DNA from: Climacium dendroides
Lineage: Eukaryota > Streptophyta > Bryopsida > Hypnales > Climaciaceae
NCBI GenBank assembly: GCA_950106755.1
Contig: OX467090.1
Coordinates: 18,391,092-18,455,091, forward strand
Length of the DNA stretch: 64,000 nt
Reading direction: 5' to 3'
The notes under the pieces are model-generated. The model ran no database searches, was not told the DNA's origin, and saw nothing but the letters and a program-made list of their open reading frames with translations. The position numbers and the translations under genes are program-made. Position 1 is the first letter of the stretch; every line of letters begins with the position of its first letter. Of this stretch, positions 39,344 to 50,623 are shown in pieces.

Positions 39344-42300
39344 CTAAAGGGGTCCACCACTATTTGGAGTAGCTATAGGTGAGAGTTCACTCAAGTTCTT
39401 ACTCTTATCTCCCCCTTCTGGAACTCGTTCTGGTTCTGCAGGGGAATTCGTCCCTGTCATCGCCCGCGGAGCCACTGAAGTGGAAGTTCTTCCTCCCTCC
39501 TTCTCCTTTGAGACTGGAGTCTCAAACTTCCCATCCAGGATCTCCACATCATCGAACTCATCTGGGATCAAAATCCCGGATAGAGAAACCAATCCACTTT
39601 AGAACTTCTGGATGTTTTCCTCTAGCCCTTTTGAGTCTTTCCGGAATTCCTTCATAGTTTCCTCTACCTCTCTGGCAAAGTCAGCTAAGATGCGGGCAAT
39701 CCGGGTACTAGAAGGTTTCTAATTCTTGTGCATTCCCTCATTGAAAAGCTTGGCCTTCGCCATTACGTCACCGAATGCCCCTACTACTGCGGTCATCCGG
39801 TCGATTGTCACCCTGGTCTCTTCTTGTAGAGACATCGCAATCTTCACCTGCTCGCGACTGGTCTCCAAGTCTTTCCGGAAGACTTGGATCTCCCCTCGCA
39901 ACCGGATCACCAACTCATCCGTCTCCCCTTGGTTAATGTTCTGCTTCAATGTAGCGTAGGAATTGGCTTGGATCAAAAACCCAAGGAATTCCCTAAGGGT
40001 AGTTCTTTTGTTTGGGAATGGTCAAATAGTCTATCGTATTGTTTCTAAGGTCACTTTCCTTGTAGGAATTCACTCAATTTAGTATTCTAAAGATTAAATT
40101 AAATTAAATGTGAATGTGAATGTGCAAGGGGGTACATTAGCCAATACTAGTATTCCGTCCCAAAACCCAATGAATGCAGACTTCATGATATGCTGTACAG
40201 TCTTATTCTAGTGTGCTAATGTCAAATAGACTAGGTGTGTCAAATAGTCGGGGTGGGTCAAATAGTCTCATGCCCTGTAATGCATTCTATCGACCTAATC
40301 AAATAGCCACATATAATATATAGATATGCCATCTTCTTTAATTATTCCTCAATTAAATTATTGGGCAGTTGGTCAATTGGTCTAGTAAGCTACTTAGCTA
40401 CCGCTAATTACTACTTATGCAAAATGCAAAATCACAAGTCTGTAATTGTCAATTGGTCCCAGTATGCGGAGTATGCAAAGGTAAGAAATCTTGTCTGTAA
40501 TGCGCTCCAAACAATTAGACTTATCTTGTAGCTTTCTCCCGTTCCAACTCCATCTGCTTTAGCAAGTCAATTTGTTATGCTCAACAACTTATATCTTTGT
40601 GTCACAACTAAATAGAACTTGCTAATAATTCTGTATCTTCCATGTTTCTATACATTTCTACTGCTTGTCATCAGTAAGGTCAAATGGTCAAGCACAAAGG
40701 CTCCTATCAACCTATCAGTCAATTGGTCTTTCTGCTCTAATGACACATAACTACTCACAGCTTATACAAATGTTCTATAACTTTGCTAATATCTCAATTT
40801 GACTACTTGACATCTCAACAACCAACAACCAAGAAAACAACAAGGACAGATTAATTGTCTTGTATTTCACCAACATAATACTCCTTCTTTGTAGGTCAAT
40901 TTGTCCATTTTTGATAACAACATCACCACAGGTTAAAACATATATCAATTTGTCAATGACTATCTCACTAATCTCCAACTTAATTCTCTTTTTAGCAATG
41001 AAGACAATTGGACTTTTATTTCGCTAACTGCTTGAACCTACGACGGAAAATCGTTCACTGTAATCACGAACCAGCGAACCAGACAATTAGACAATCAGTT
41101 CCTCTCAAACTTAATCCCACTTACATCCACCGGACTATTAAACTTAACAATTTTAAAGAATCACATGCCACTCCCTGTAATTCCTCTCATGATTCACTGT
41201 CTATTTGTCCTCACAAAATCAGCTCATACACAGTTGATAACTTAGGCTCCATCTGCCTACATAAACTGTCAATTTGACATCTCACCAACCACTCACTGGT
41301 TGGTTAATTTTAATTATAAACTTTCAAAGGCTATTCGTCTTCTACTGCTCTCTTTTAAACTGTCTAATTGACTTCACAATTAACACACTCGACCTTACCC
41401 AGGCTTACCATTTGACATGACTATTTGATTTAATTTTTAATTTTTAATATCGCCAATCACTGGCTCTCTCGACTACTCTCCTTTATAGACAAGTAGACAA
41501 CAATTAGAACATATATAACCAATCACTGGTTTCATATACAATCAGCATATACTAGCTAATTGACTCAAGTATAAGCATCCTTCATCAAATAAACTCTCAC
41601 AGCTTTAACAATTAGACTTTAACAATGCTCTCACAACAAGGCTAATAGACTATTTAAATAATGGTCACTTAAATAAGGGACAACGCCACTCCCTGGCTAA
41701 TTGTCCTGCTCTCTCCACTAAACTGCCAAACATTGGCTCAAACAACTAATTGACTTACTCACAAGTAGATACCCCCTGCATCAATTAACCAAGACAATTT
41801 TGACTTCAACCACACATACAGGACTCATAAGCAAGGCAAACTATCACTCACTAACTTGACAATTAGACTTTTGTTCGACTGCACAGCTTCTCACAAATAA
41901 CTGCAAGACAATTGGACAACATTCACTGCTCCTCGTTGGCTACTTGTCTTCTTCACCAACTATTCACTGCACTTACAAACTTAACGACAATTTGACAAGA
42001 TAACCGCTCACGACAATTGGTCAGACACAAAAGAAACAAAAGAACAAGGAGACAAAGCCAATCACTGGCAACTGCTCCAAATGAAACAACAAAATGCCGA
42101 AACCAATCCCTGGCTAATCGACAATTAGACAACAAAGAAAATAAGACGAATAGACTATATTATTGAAGGAATGCACAAGTACAATAGACAAGGCGGCAAT
42201 CACTGCAAACACCCGAGAGAGAGAGTAAAATGCTCCTGACAATTAGTCTTATAGTTCTTGGCCCTTAACCAATCTGCGGTTACGGCTTGTCTATTAGTCT

Positions 42301-43616
42301 TAACTGTTTCCTTCTACGCTTCCGGCTGTATAATGGTCCTTTCCACATTACCATGTCTATTTGACTTAGTTCTTACTCAAAACAGCTTTTAAAGCTAACT
42401 CGCTGGACCATTAGTCTTTTACTTTGAAAGATAACAAAAACAAAAATAAAAATGTGTCTACATTCAACATCCTTTCCTCTAATTCCCGAACCTTGTCAGG
42501 GTTGCTGATGCAATTCGCCACTACTTCTGGTAGCGCACTAGTCGAAGTACTTCCCACCAAGTCCGCCACTTCACGAAGCGTAGTGGTCTTTATCTCCCAA
42601 TCCGCTCTCACTGTACTGAGAATCCAGATTAGGTCGTTATACGGACCCGTCAAGTCCGTCATCTGAGACATTGGAGTGGATCTCTGCTTGACCACCTCCA
42701 CTAGCTCCTGCTTCTTCGGGACGATCGGTTCCACTTTTTCCATTAGTTCCGGTCCTTTGTCCTTGCGAGGCACTGAAGGAGAGCCCCTTAGACTGGGTGT
42801 CCGCTTGATCCTCCTTCGGTTGAGAGGAGCTTCCTCTTCCTCTACCCAAGCCCTCTTTTTAGGGTTTTCACCCTTATCTTCCGGCTCTAGGCTATCCGGT
42901 TCAATCTCAGATTCTTCATCTGATCCACCGCACATCCGAAGAGCCATTTGGACTCTCCACTCCTTGTTCTCCTCTGAAGTCAGGAGACTCTGGTTCTTAT
43001 ACAGGTGGAAAAGATAGGGGCATACCGGAGTAGCCCTACTCTTTCCCACATTAGCAACTAGGGCGTTCACCAGCGTGTAAATGTAGCCCGCCCAATCCAT
43101 CTTCTTTTTCCCGTTGAGGGCTCCGAAAATGGCGTTCCCGATCGTAGAGGTCACCCGAGTGGGTTTTTTTGGATATAGGATGGGCACCAGGAATTCGAGC
43201 AACCGCCGGTGTTGTATATTGATACAATCTTCAATGGCGAACCCATCCTTGGGGTTAGCCGCTCTCTTGAACTTCCCGCACACGAAGTCTCCCTTCCGAC
43301 TGGCCTACGCTATACCGCCTTCCTTGAATTCATAAACTCTCCTCCAAATTTCCCGTGTCCACACGGGCGGAGCCGGTTGAAGGGAGTTATCAAATTGGTT
43401 AGGGTCTCTTTCTATGAGCTCCCTAACTATGGCTTCACTTTGGAAGCCCTAGGGTTTCCCAAAGAAACCCGCACATCCCATGGCGGAGAGGTCTTCCATT
43501 AATTCCGCTTTCTCTCGCTCGTTACTGGGCTCTAAAGGCGCCACCTTTCTCACTCTGATTTCTACCTTGTTTGCACTCGCCTGTGCTTGATTGCTAGTAC
43601 ACTTTAACTGCGGCAT
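39344..43616 (-). pseudogene. Gag-like coiled-coil protein of unit B1, split by an insert
   Basis: The ATG at 43616 opens a basic N-terminus leading to MGCAGFFGKP, then a TAG at the position where D has the Trp of KPWGF. The central domain (NPKDGF, LVPILYPKKPTR, DWAGYIY, HLYKNQSLLT) is well preserved at 43283-42650, followed by an acidic linker and a conserved DWEIK-x4-REVADL segment. The coding sequence breaks near 42430 at the dyad-rich insert and resumes at about 39976 with a coiled coil (MAKAKLFNEGMHKN), ending at TAG 39344-39346. Breaks: two TAG codons upstream, one or more downstream, plus the insert. It is homologous to D throughout. Confidence 0.7.
40015..42420. repeat. 2.4-kb insert saturated with short dyad motifs, non-coding
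   Basis: It separates the two halves of the B1 ORF. By hand I find about 26 exact matches to the self-complementary pattern GWC-N5-GWC (central part usually AATTN, AAATN or TATTN), from 40021 to 42405-42415, plus about 15 one-off variants. A second motif with matching arms, such as GCCA-ATCAC-TGGC or AACCA-ATCAC-TGGTT, occurs at 41287, 41452, 41517, 41686, 42057 and 42101. CCGG words, common in the host unit, are nearly absent. Exact boundaries and any target duplication are unclear. Confidence 0.8.
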
Positions 43617-44289
43617 CTGTCTCCTCACCGAATGACTACCTCACTTCTCTCCTGGCCGCACGTCCCGTTTCCTCACAATTCACTCCTCGGTCTCAACCGA
43701 GTTATCTCCTATGCCAATCCTCACATAGACTCTCACGGCGCTCACTCGTCCTCAATCGGCCGCACTCAAAGATACTCAATTAATTCCTCTCCTCAATCAG
43801 CGCAAAAAAAACTCAATCATCCTCGCAGAAGAAAATAGACTTACGGAAGCTCACACACCCTTGCACTTTCACAGACAAAAACAATTGAGAGCGTGGCAAA
43901 TACGCAAGAGCTCTCAGGTGTAAATGACAGTCCAAACCTTTAAGCAGTCTCTTTGTACCCTAGAAACCTAATCATTACTTTTTCTGATTTTTTGGACGTA
44001 GATTCCAGATCCGTTCCTCCAGTCATGGGACTAGACTGGATTCGTTTTCGATATTTGTTCTGCTCCATTTTCCGGTTTGTTCAATGCTTGTTTCCATAGT
44101 CTTCCTAACTTTTAGCTTTTCCTTTCTTTCTGTACTAATCCGGCTATACTTTTTCCGGATTCCGTGTTTCAAAATACGATAGAGAGAAAAAATCAAAAAG
44201 TTAGATTGCAACAGCAAGTGTTCCGGAGTGACTTTTGGTGAGCAAAGAGAGTTAGGGAGAGATTGTGAGAGGCCCTTCGCGTGTGCGTG

Positions 44290-46153
44290 TTGTCTTCCAG
44301 GGCGAACCGACGCAGACTAAAGGAGGAGCTGGAGGAATCAGACGAGCCGACTCTGGCGCCGCCACCACGGATGAAGACGAATCTAGTGTTGCGGGTGGTG
44401 CCGGAAATTCCAACCGATGAGGTCCGGCTGGAGCGTCTCCAAAGGAACCTCACCAACATGGGATGTGCGGGATTAATGGATGTTCCTTAGGGCATTCGGA
44501 AGGAGAGTCTGGTGGCGGATCTGCTGCGCCCAGAGAGTAGTATCTTGGATACCACCCTCCGGTCAAAACTTGAGCAGTGGACGGTGGACAAGTGGAGAGC
44601 CGTCTACGGGTCCCAGGTGGCACCGGACAAAGTAATGGATTAGAACCCAGAATGAATGGAAGGTGAAGTTCGGATGGCGACGAATCCAAAGGAGGGATAC
44701 CAGGTCTCAGACTTGATAAACCCAGAATACCGGGATGTGGTAGCATTTCTTAACCCTATCCTCCACCCGACCAAGCCGAGGCAAATGGTGGCCAAGGTAG
44801 CCTCCACCATCCTAGGAAGCCTCTAGAGGAAGATGATGGTGGACTGGGTGTTCATCATCTTTGAGCTAGTAGAGGATCTTGTGCGTTCTCTCCAGCAGGG
44901 GAAGAAAGGTGGGAGCCCTCTTCCGGCTTATGTCTTCCACCTATACTCCCACCATTCCTTACTCAAGGAAAATGAGGAGGAAGCCTATCTGGAGTTGATT
45001 CAGCTCCAGAAGTACGGAGGAGAAGAACCCTCTCACCGAGACGGTCCGGATGACGAGGAAACGAAAGAAGAAGAGCAGCCCACTCCTATTAAAAAATGGA
45101 CCCGGCGGAATGCGTCTCCACCGGTGATGCCAACAGAAAATCCTTCCACTCTAGAGCAAGGTGAGGAAGACGCTCCGGATTGGACAAAAGACGCCCCGGA
45201 CTGGACAAAAGCCAGTCCCTCTCGGACCAATCCTCCGGAAAAAGAAGAGGAAAAGACCGAGATCCGACTAGGGAGGTCGCCCTACGAGGATATTACAAAG
45301 CTGGCCCAGCACATCGTATGGCAGGTTGACGACATCATGAAGATTCTCCACAACTATGAGAAGACATTCAAACGGGTGTGCCGGAAGATGGCATTGACCG
45401 ACCGGAACGCAATCTTCCGGAGGACGGACGTTTTGGTGATGGTCGAGAAGCAAAACGATCTTTTGATCCAAAACTAGAAGAAGATGGTGACGGAGGTGGG
45501 CACTCTACGAGTGGAGAACCGAACTGTGCTGGAACGGGCCCAAGGGTCGGGGTCCAATTGCGCCCGGTTGGAGAACGAGTTGCGGACGGCCCAAAAGAAG
45601 GCCAAAGTCATGGAGGATGGACGCATCGCGAGTAGAAATGTGGGAATTGGTAACGCGCTTGGCACCCGCAAAGCCAAATCCGGTAGACCCTCCTCTTTCC
45701 TCTCCCACCCATACATTGCCGGTTCCAAAGGAAATTGTTCTTCCGGAAACAATTGTTGGAGAGGTGTCTCCGGTGGTACCTTCCATCCCAGAACTATCAC
45801 CTCCACCCGAGCAAATAGGAGAGGATTGGGGTACCATTGTACCTAAGGGAAGTGAGGATCTCCTTCACGAAAATCCGGTCATAGACCTTACGGATACTCC
45901 TCCGAAGACCAGGGGGACTTGATCTGTTCATTCTTCTCCCCGCATGAAATTTACCCGGAGAGATTCCCGAGGAAGTCCGGAAGTTCCAGTAGCTGGAACC
46001 CGGAATGTAGACAGAGGAACCGATATCGCTGCAGGTCTAAGTTGGGGAGCAAGAGTCCCTAGTGAGTTTCCTCCGGGGAGCAGCTAAAAGCAAATATACT
46101 TGGACTTATTAAAAGACATTATTCTCCCTAAGGAAAAGGATACAGAAATATAG
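44290..46153 (+). pseudogene. Gag-like coiled-coil protein of unit A2, decayed
   Basis: The A3 start codon position is TTG here, so the initiator is lost. The frame runs through MGCAGLMDVP followed by TAG, the central domain (NPILHPTKPR, HLYSHHSLL) with further TAG and TGA stops, then a long open block at 44833-45477 with a duplicated APDWTK and a coiled coil. A TAG follows at 45477. The C-terminal part shifts frame and carries VIDLT at 45878-45892. The terminal TAG at 46151-46153 is shared in position with A1 and A3. Confidence 0.65.
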
Positions 46154-46287
46154 AAAGTAGTTTTACATAATTATAATTGTACCGGAGTCCGGTCGCTGAG
46201 CCGGAAAAGTAGGATCTAGCGGATTACCGAAAATCTAGCGGGCCAGTAGGAGTGTTTTGTGTGATTTTGAGATGAGGATTGGTTTAG

Positions 46288-46293
46288 TATAAG
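46288..46293 (+). promoter_or_regulatory. Downstream TATA-like site of A2
   Basis: TATAAG in TTTAGTATAAGTTAG, the same location as in A1 and A3, after the ORF. Confidence 0.4.
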
Positions 46294-47205
46294 TTAGTTT
46301 TTGATGAACCTTTGTGGTCACTCACTCACCACATGATTTTCAGTGTGTACCTTTTGAGCTTAATTCAAAGCGTTTGGAGGCATTCCATTCTCTTCTTTCT
46401 TATACTTGGTGCATACTTTTGTGGATGTGGGTCCATTCATGCCTTTTTCGGATGCTGAGAACTTACCTTAATCAACAAATGTCGATGTTGTGAATGGTTT
46501 CGGATGTCACTGGATTGATGGAGAGATCGGCCGGATTGTTCTGGAGGAAGTGTTAGTGTACTACCTACCTGGATGCCGGTATAGCTTGAAGGGAGGATAC
46601 GACCTCGTGTAAGAGAGTGTCTGAGAATCTGAGAGCAACTTCCGGGTACAGAAGTTTGTAAAACGTAATCGAATTCCGAATACCGGAATTTCCCCATAGA
46701 CAAAGTCAAAGCCTCGGTGTAACGCCCAAGAAAGTGCAAGGATGTCCACCCGGTCAATGGGAGGCTCAGTGTTGGGTTAATACTAGAATGTCGTTGTAGT
46801 CCTTGACTGTCCCTGTGTGACCTGGTCCAATAAATATTCCGGATTTGTGAGGTGACGGAACAGTAGAATATTTTCGGTCCCTAAAGTTAAGTGTGGGAAT
46901 GTGATCTTACATGCTAGACCCAGAACACTAGCATTTGACGGGAAATTTCGAAAATTGTTCCCTTAAAAATGATAGTTTTTGAGTTCTCATAGAAAATTAG
47001 AAAAATTCAAGAATACCGAATCTCCGGATCCGGAAAAATTCCATTAGGTGTAAATAACCTAATTCTGGAGCCCTAGAAAGTTCCGGAAATCGGATGACAA
47101 CGCCGGCTCTAAAAGTCGGAAACCAGATCCGTACTAGGGTTAGGTTTTTGCCGCCAAAACCTATCCCGTACTTTCATCCAACCGACCGTCCGTCCGTCTA
47201 GCCAG

Positions 47206-47211
47206 TATAAG
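47206..47211 (+). promoter_or_regulatory. Upstream TATA box of unit A3
   Basis: TATAAG in GCCAGTATAAGAAGAG, 314 bp from the unit start and about 200 bp before the ATG at 47406. Confidence 0.55.
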
Positions 47212-47405
47212 AAGAGAATTTTAGCCGACGGAAGACACGATTGCTTTCTTATTCTCTTACATCTGCATTTTCCGCCTTTCCAACTTCTAAAGATTTCCGG
47301 TAGACTGAGGGACTGTGTGAGTTGTGATCGTGCAGGGGATTCTGGAGTGAATCTTGTGAACAAGAGGGATAGGGAGAGATTGTGCAGGGTTTTCTTGTGA
47401 GCGTG

Positions 47406-48694
47406 ATGTCTTCCAGGGCGAGCCGGCACAAGTTGAAAGAGCTACTGGAAGACTCAGACGAAGAGATGCCACCGCCACCGCCCTGGCCAAAGACAATTCC
47501 AGTAATGAAGGTGGTGCCGGAAATTCCAATTGATGAGGTCCGGTTGGAGCACTTGCGACAGAACCTCACCAACATGGGGTGTGAGGGTTTGATGGATGTT
47601 CCCTGGGGCATCCGAAAGGAGAGTTTAGTGTCGGACTTGCTTTGTCTAGAAAGCAATATTTTGGATACCACCCTCCGGGCAAAGCCAGAACTGTGGACGA
47701 TCTCATGAAGGTTCTCTACAACTATGAGGAGACCCTCAAGCGGGTGTGCCGGAAGATGGCACTGATCGACCAAAACGCCATCTTCCGAAGGACGGACGTG
47801 TTGGTGGCGGCGGAGAAACAAAATGCCCTCTTGATAGAGGAGCAAAAGCGGTTGGTGACGGAGTTGGGTGCTTTACGAGTGGAGAAATGAACCTTGCTGG
47901 ATCGAGTCCAAGAGTCGGAATCCAAGTGCGTCAGATTGGAGAGTGATCTGCGCACAGCCCAAGAGACAGCCAGAGTCATAGGAGAGGATCACCGCCGGCA
48001 GATAGAGGCACTATGCCAGGGTGTGATCCGGCTCTGGAGTTCCTTGGAAGTGCCGGCGAACTGCATCAACAAAGCCCAGTTATTCGAGGCTAACTTTAAC
48101 GCAACCATCAGCTTGAGCCGGGTGCTCATTGTCAAGTGTTTACTGGAGCAGGCGAGACAGATGGACGCCTCTCGGGCCGAGATGCGGGATATGATGGAGT
48201 ATCTGGCCCCCGCAGAGTCAGATCCGGTAACTTCTCCTTCATCTTCCACGCAAACCTTGACAATTCCGGAAGTTAATGTTCCGGAACCTATTGTTACAGA
48301 AGTATAACCGGTGGTGCCGTCTGTTCCGGAACTTTCTCCACTGCCGGGGAGATCAAAAGGAGTGGACTGGGGTACCGTGGTATCCAAAGACAGTGAGGAC
48401 CTCCTCCCGGTGACCTTGACCATTGATCGTACGGGTACTTCTCCAGAGACTCGAGGGATCCGATCGGTACAGTCTTCTCCCCGTCACAAAAAGACCCAGA
48501 AGGATTCTCGGGGAAGTCCGGAAGTTCCAATAGTCAGAACCCAGAGTGTAGATAGGGACACCAATATCGTGGGAGTCCCGAGATGGAGAGCAAGGGGCCT
48601 GGATTTGTTTTCTCCAGGGAGTAGCCGGAAGCAAATAAACCTTGACTCATTGAAGGACCTTACTCCTCCCACGGATAAGGATCCAGAGGAATAG
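47406..48694 (+). pseudogene. Gag-like protein of unit A3, internally deleted
   Basis: ATG at 47406. The N-terminal block up to AKPELWT is intact, with the Trp of DVPWG kept. The central NPKDG...HLY domain is missing: sequence jumps at GACGATC (47695-47701), a 7-bp word present at both edges of the missing segment in A1, so the deletion used microhomology. The coiled-coil C-terminal half then continues mostly in one frame (about 330 codons) with a TGA near 47888 and a TAA near 48304. It ends at TAG 48692-48694. One Pro/Val repeat unit is present where A1 has three. Confidence 0.7.
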
Positions 48695-49118
48695 TGGGCA
48701 GTAGTGTATATACTAGTGACGGTACCGGCCGTCAAAGCCCACTATAAGAAAACGGTGTCCGCCTGGACATCCAGCCAAAAACGACGTATATCCGCGTAGA
48801 CACGATACGTTGCACGAGACGTCAGGGTGTCAGGTTGAGAAAGTGGAGATTTTGCGATGATGTCTGTGTTAGCATTGCTAGATTGCAATCACAACATACT
48901 GATGCTACAAAAAACGTGCATGCAATGTAAGGCATCCAAGTGGACATCAGATGTTTCCCAGGATGTCCACAATAACATGTTTAGCCACGTCATCATCTTT
49001 GGTCAAACATACCTCACAAGTTTAGATAGAATTTTGGTGCGGTCAGAGGTAAAGTGACTGCCCAAGGCTAAAAAGAGGACAACGGGAAGGTGGTGACTCC
49101 TAAAAGCTTATGTGGCAT

Positions 49119-49202
49119 TTGATGTGGCGAGATGAGGTGGTTATTGTGTGACGTGGACCGATGAGGTGGCGAGATGACGTGGCTATTGTGTGACGTGGAT
49201 AG
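49119..49202 (+). repeat. Direct duplication in the CACTA element
   Basis: Two ~40-bp copies built on GAGGTGGCGAGATGACGTGG and ATTGTGTGACGTGGA, differing at a few positions. Confidence 0.65.
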
Positions 49203-49699
49203 GGGTGATGACGTGGCATGCCACGTCAGTAGCTGCGACCAGTCCATGTTCTGACCTGGGATGTCTCCGTGGACATCACACCTGACGTGCTGACGTCCAC
49301 ATTGACATCACTTCTAGCGTTAACATTTTGTACTTCCTGCGACTATAACTTCAAACCACATGCTATCCATGGTGCGTTTCATTACGTTTGACTGGACGTG
49401 TGGGCGTTGTGAAAGCAACTATAGGCGTCCACTTTGATGTCAAAAATGACTCCAAATGTTCATTTGAATGTTTACAATGACGTCAAAGAAAATATAACTA
49501 AGACATATAGATGTTCTTTTGAATGTTTACAATGACGTCCAAAAAAACATAATTAAGACATGCAGATGTTTTTTAAAACATCATTTCAGACATTATTGTA
49601 TTCATATTCCTACTCATATTCTAGTTCTGTATATCCCATATGATTTGTCATGCTGTCTACACCCTACTAGTATAAAAGGCTTGTCTTCTCATCGATTAA

Positions 49700-49985
49700 C
49701 AAGTGGATTTTTAAGCCATGTAATATACTTAATAAATATAATGTATTGTGTACATGTGTATGGCATATTGTATATACTATATTTTGTATGATATATTGTA
49801 TATATTGTAATTTGTATGGCATATTGTATTTTGTATGGCATATTGTATATATTATATTTTAAATGACATATTTTGTATGCTGTGTTGTTATATTGCATAT
49901 AATATACCATATATTGCATATTTTATATTGTATACAACATATTGCTATAGTCTTTTATAACATATCACATGATATAATAAAATAT
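49700..49985. repeat. Degenerate TATTGTAT-rich low-complexity tract
   Basis: Loose repeats of ATATTGTATATA and TTGTATGGCATA inside the CACTA element; open frames here are artefacts of the repeat. Confidence 0.7.
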
Positions 49986-50191
49986 ACCTCATGTCATTGT
50001 TGATGTCAGACGAGACATCATGAGAAGCATACAGTTGTTTCACCTGATGTTATTCAAGATACTCAGATGTCCACATTGATGTCTCAAATAACATCATTAA
50101 ATTTTTAAAAGACAGTTTAGGAATCTCTGATAAATGCCACGTCAACATTCGTGGATGCCACGTCAGCCAATTTTGTCATCACTGACGTGAC

Positions 50192-50262
50192 ATGCCACGT
50201 CACGTCACTGCCACGTCACTGCCACGTCACTGCCACGTCATTGCCACGTCGCTGCCACGTCA
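50192..50262 (+). repeat. Short tandem array of CTGCCACGTCA
   Basis: Five to six 11-12-bp copies in the right subterminal part of the CACTA element; the likely role is transposase binding by analogy with En/Spm subterminal repeats. Confidence 0.8.
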
Positions 50263-50617
50263 TAGATGGGCAATGGATGAAAAAAATGACACTCTGGCTT
50301 TCCCGTGCCTATGTGGCAGCCACATGTCAACTTCCTAAGCCCCCCGTTGACTGAAGTATTTTTGGACATCACGATGTCCAGCCTAAAAATCTACGTGGAC
50401 GTAGCATGCAAAATGCATGTCCACGGCAGCGTGGTCTAATTGGACGTCCACCCTGACGTAGACACGTCAAGCGCGATGTCCGGATGTCAAAATTGCGATG
50501 TCTCGGCGGAGACAGTTTTCTTATAGTGGCCGGAAAAATAGGATCTAGGAGATTAGCGGAAATCTAGCGGACCAGTAGGAATGTTTTGTGGGATTTTTAG
50601 GATGATGTTAGTTTTAG

Positions 50618-50623
50618 TATAAG
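50618..50623 (+). promoter_or_regulatory. Downstream TATA-like site of A3
   Basis: TATAAG in TTTAGTATAAGTTAG, about 950 bp before the unit's 3' end, conserved with A1 and A2. Confidence 0.4.

Larger units (their letters stand above)
38164..44213 (-). mobile_element. LTR-type unit B1 (about 3.6 kb of its own sequence plus a 2.4-kb insert)
   Basis: On the minus strand it starts TGTTGCAATCTAAC and ends TGTGCTGCGACA. It is flanked by GCAGG (38159-38163) and GCAAG (44214-44218), a 5-bp duplication with one substitution. It lies inside the 5' untranslated part of A2, which aligns to A3 across the gap once B1 is removed. The 3' region (38164-39340) aligns to the 3' part of unit D. No internal terminal-repeat pair is present. 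Confidence 0.75.
37682..46891 (+). mobile_element. LTR-type unit A2, interrupted by B1 and truncated by A3
   Basis: The 5' part, 37682-38163, starts TGTGGAAGTGTGATCCCACA and matches the 5' part of A1 and A3 up to GATCGTGCAG. The sequence resumes at 44214 after unit B1. It then runs through a decayed gag-like ORF and a downstream TATA (46288) to 46891, where A3 begins. The flank GTCTT at 37677 has no identified partner. Confidence 0.75.
48740..50528. mobile_element. Non-autonomous CACTA element, 1789 bp, nested in A3
   Basis: Ends are CACTATAAGAAAAC and GTTTTCTTATAGTG with a perfect 3-bp duplication GCC (48737-48739 and 50529-50531). The unoccupied version of this site can be read in A1 (about 4898-4918) and in A2 (about 46194-46210), both continuous across the insertion point. 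Subterminal regions are full of GACATC, GATGTC and GACGTC words. There is no coding capacity. Confidence 0.95.
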
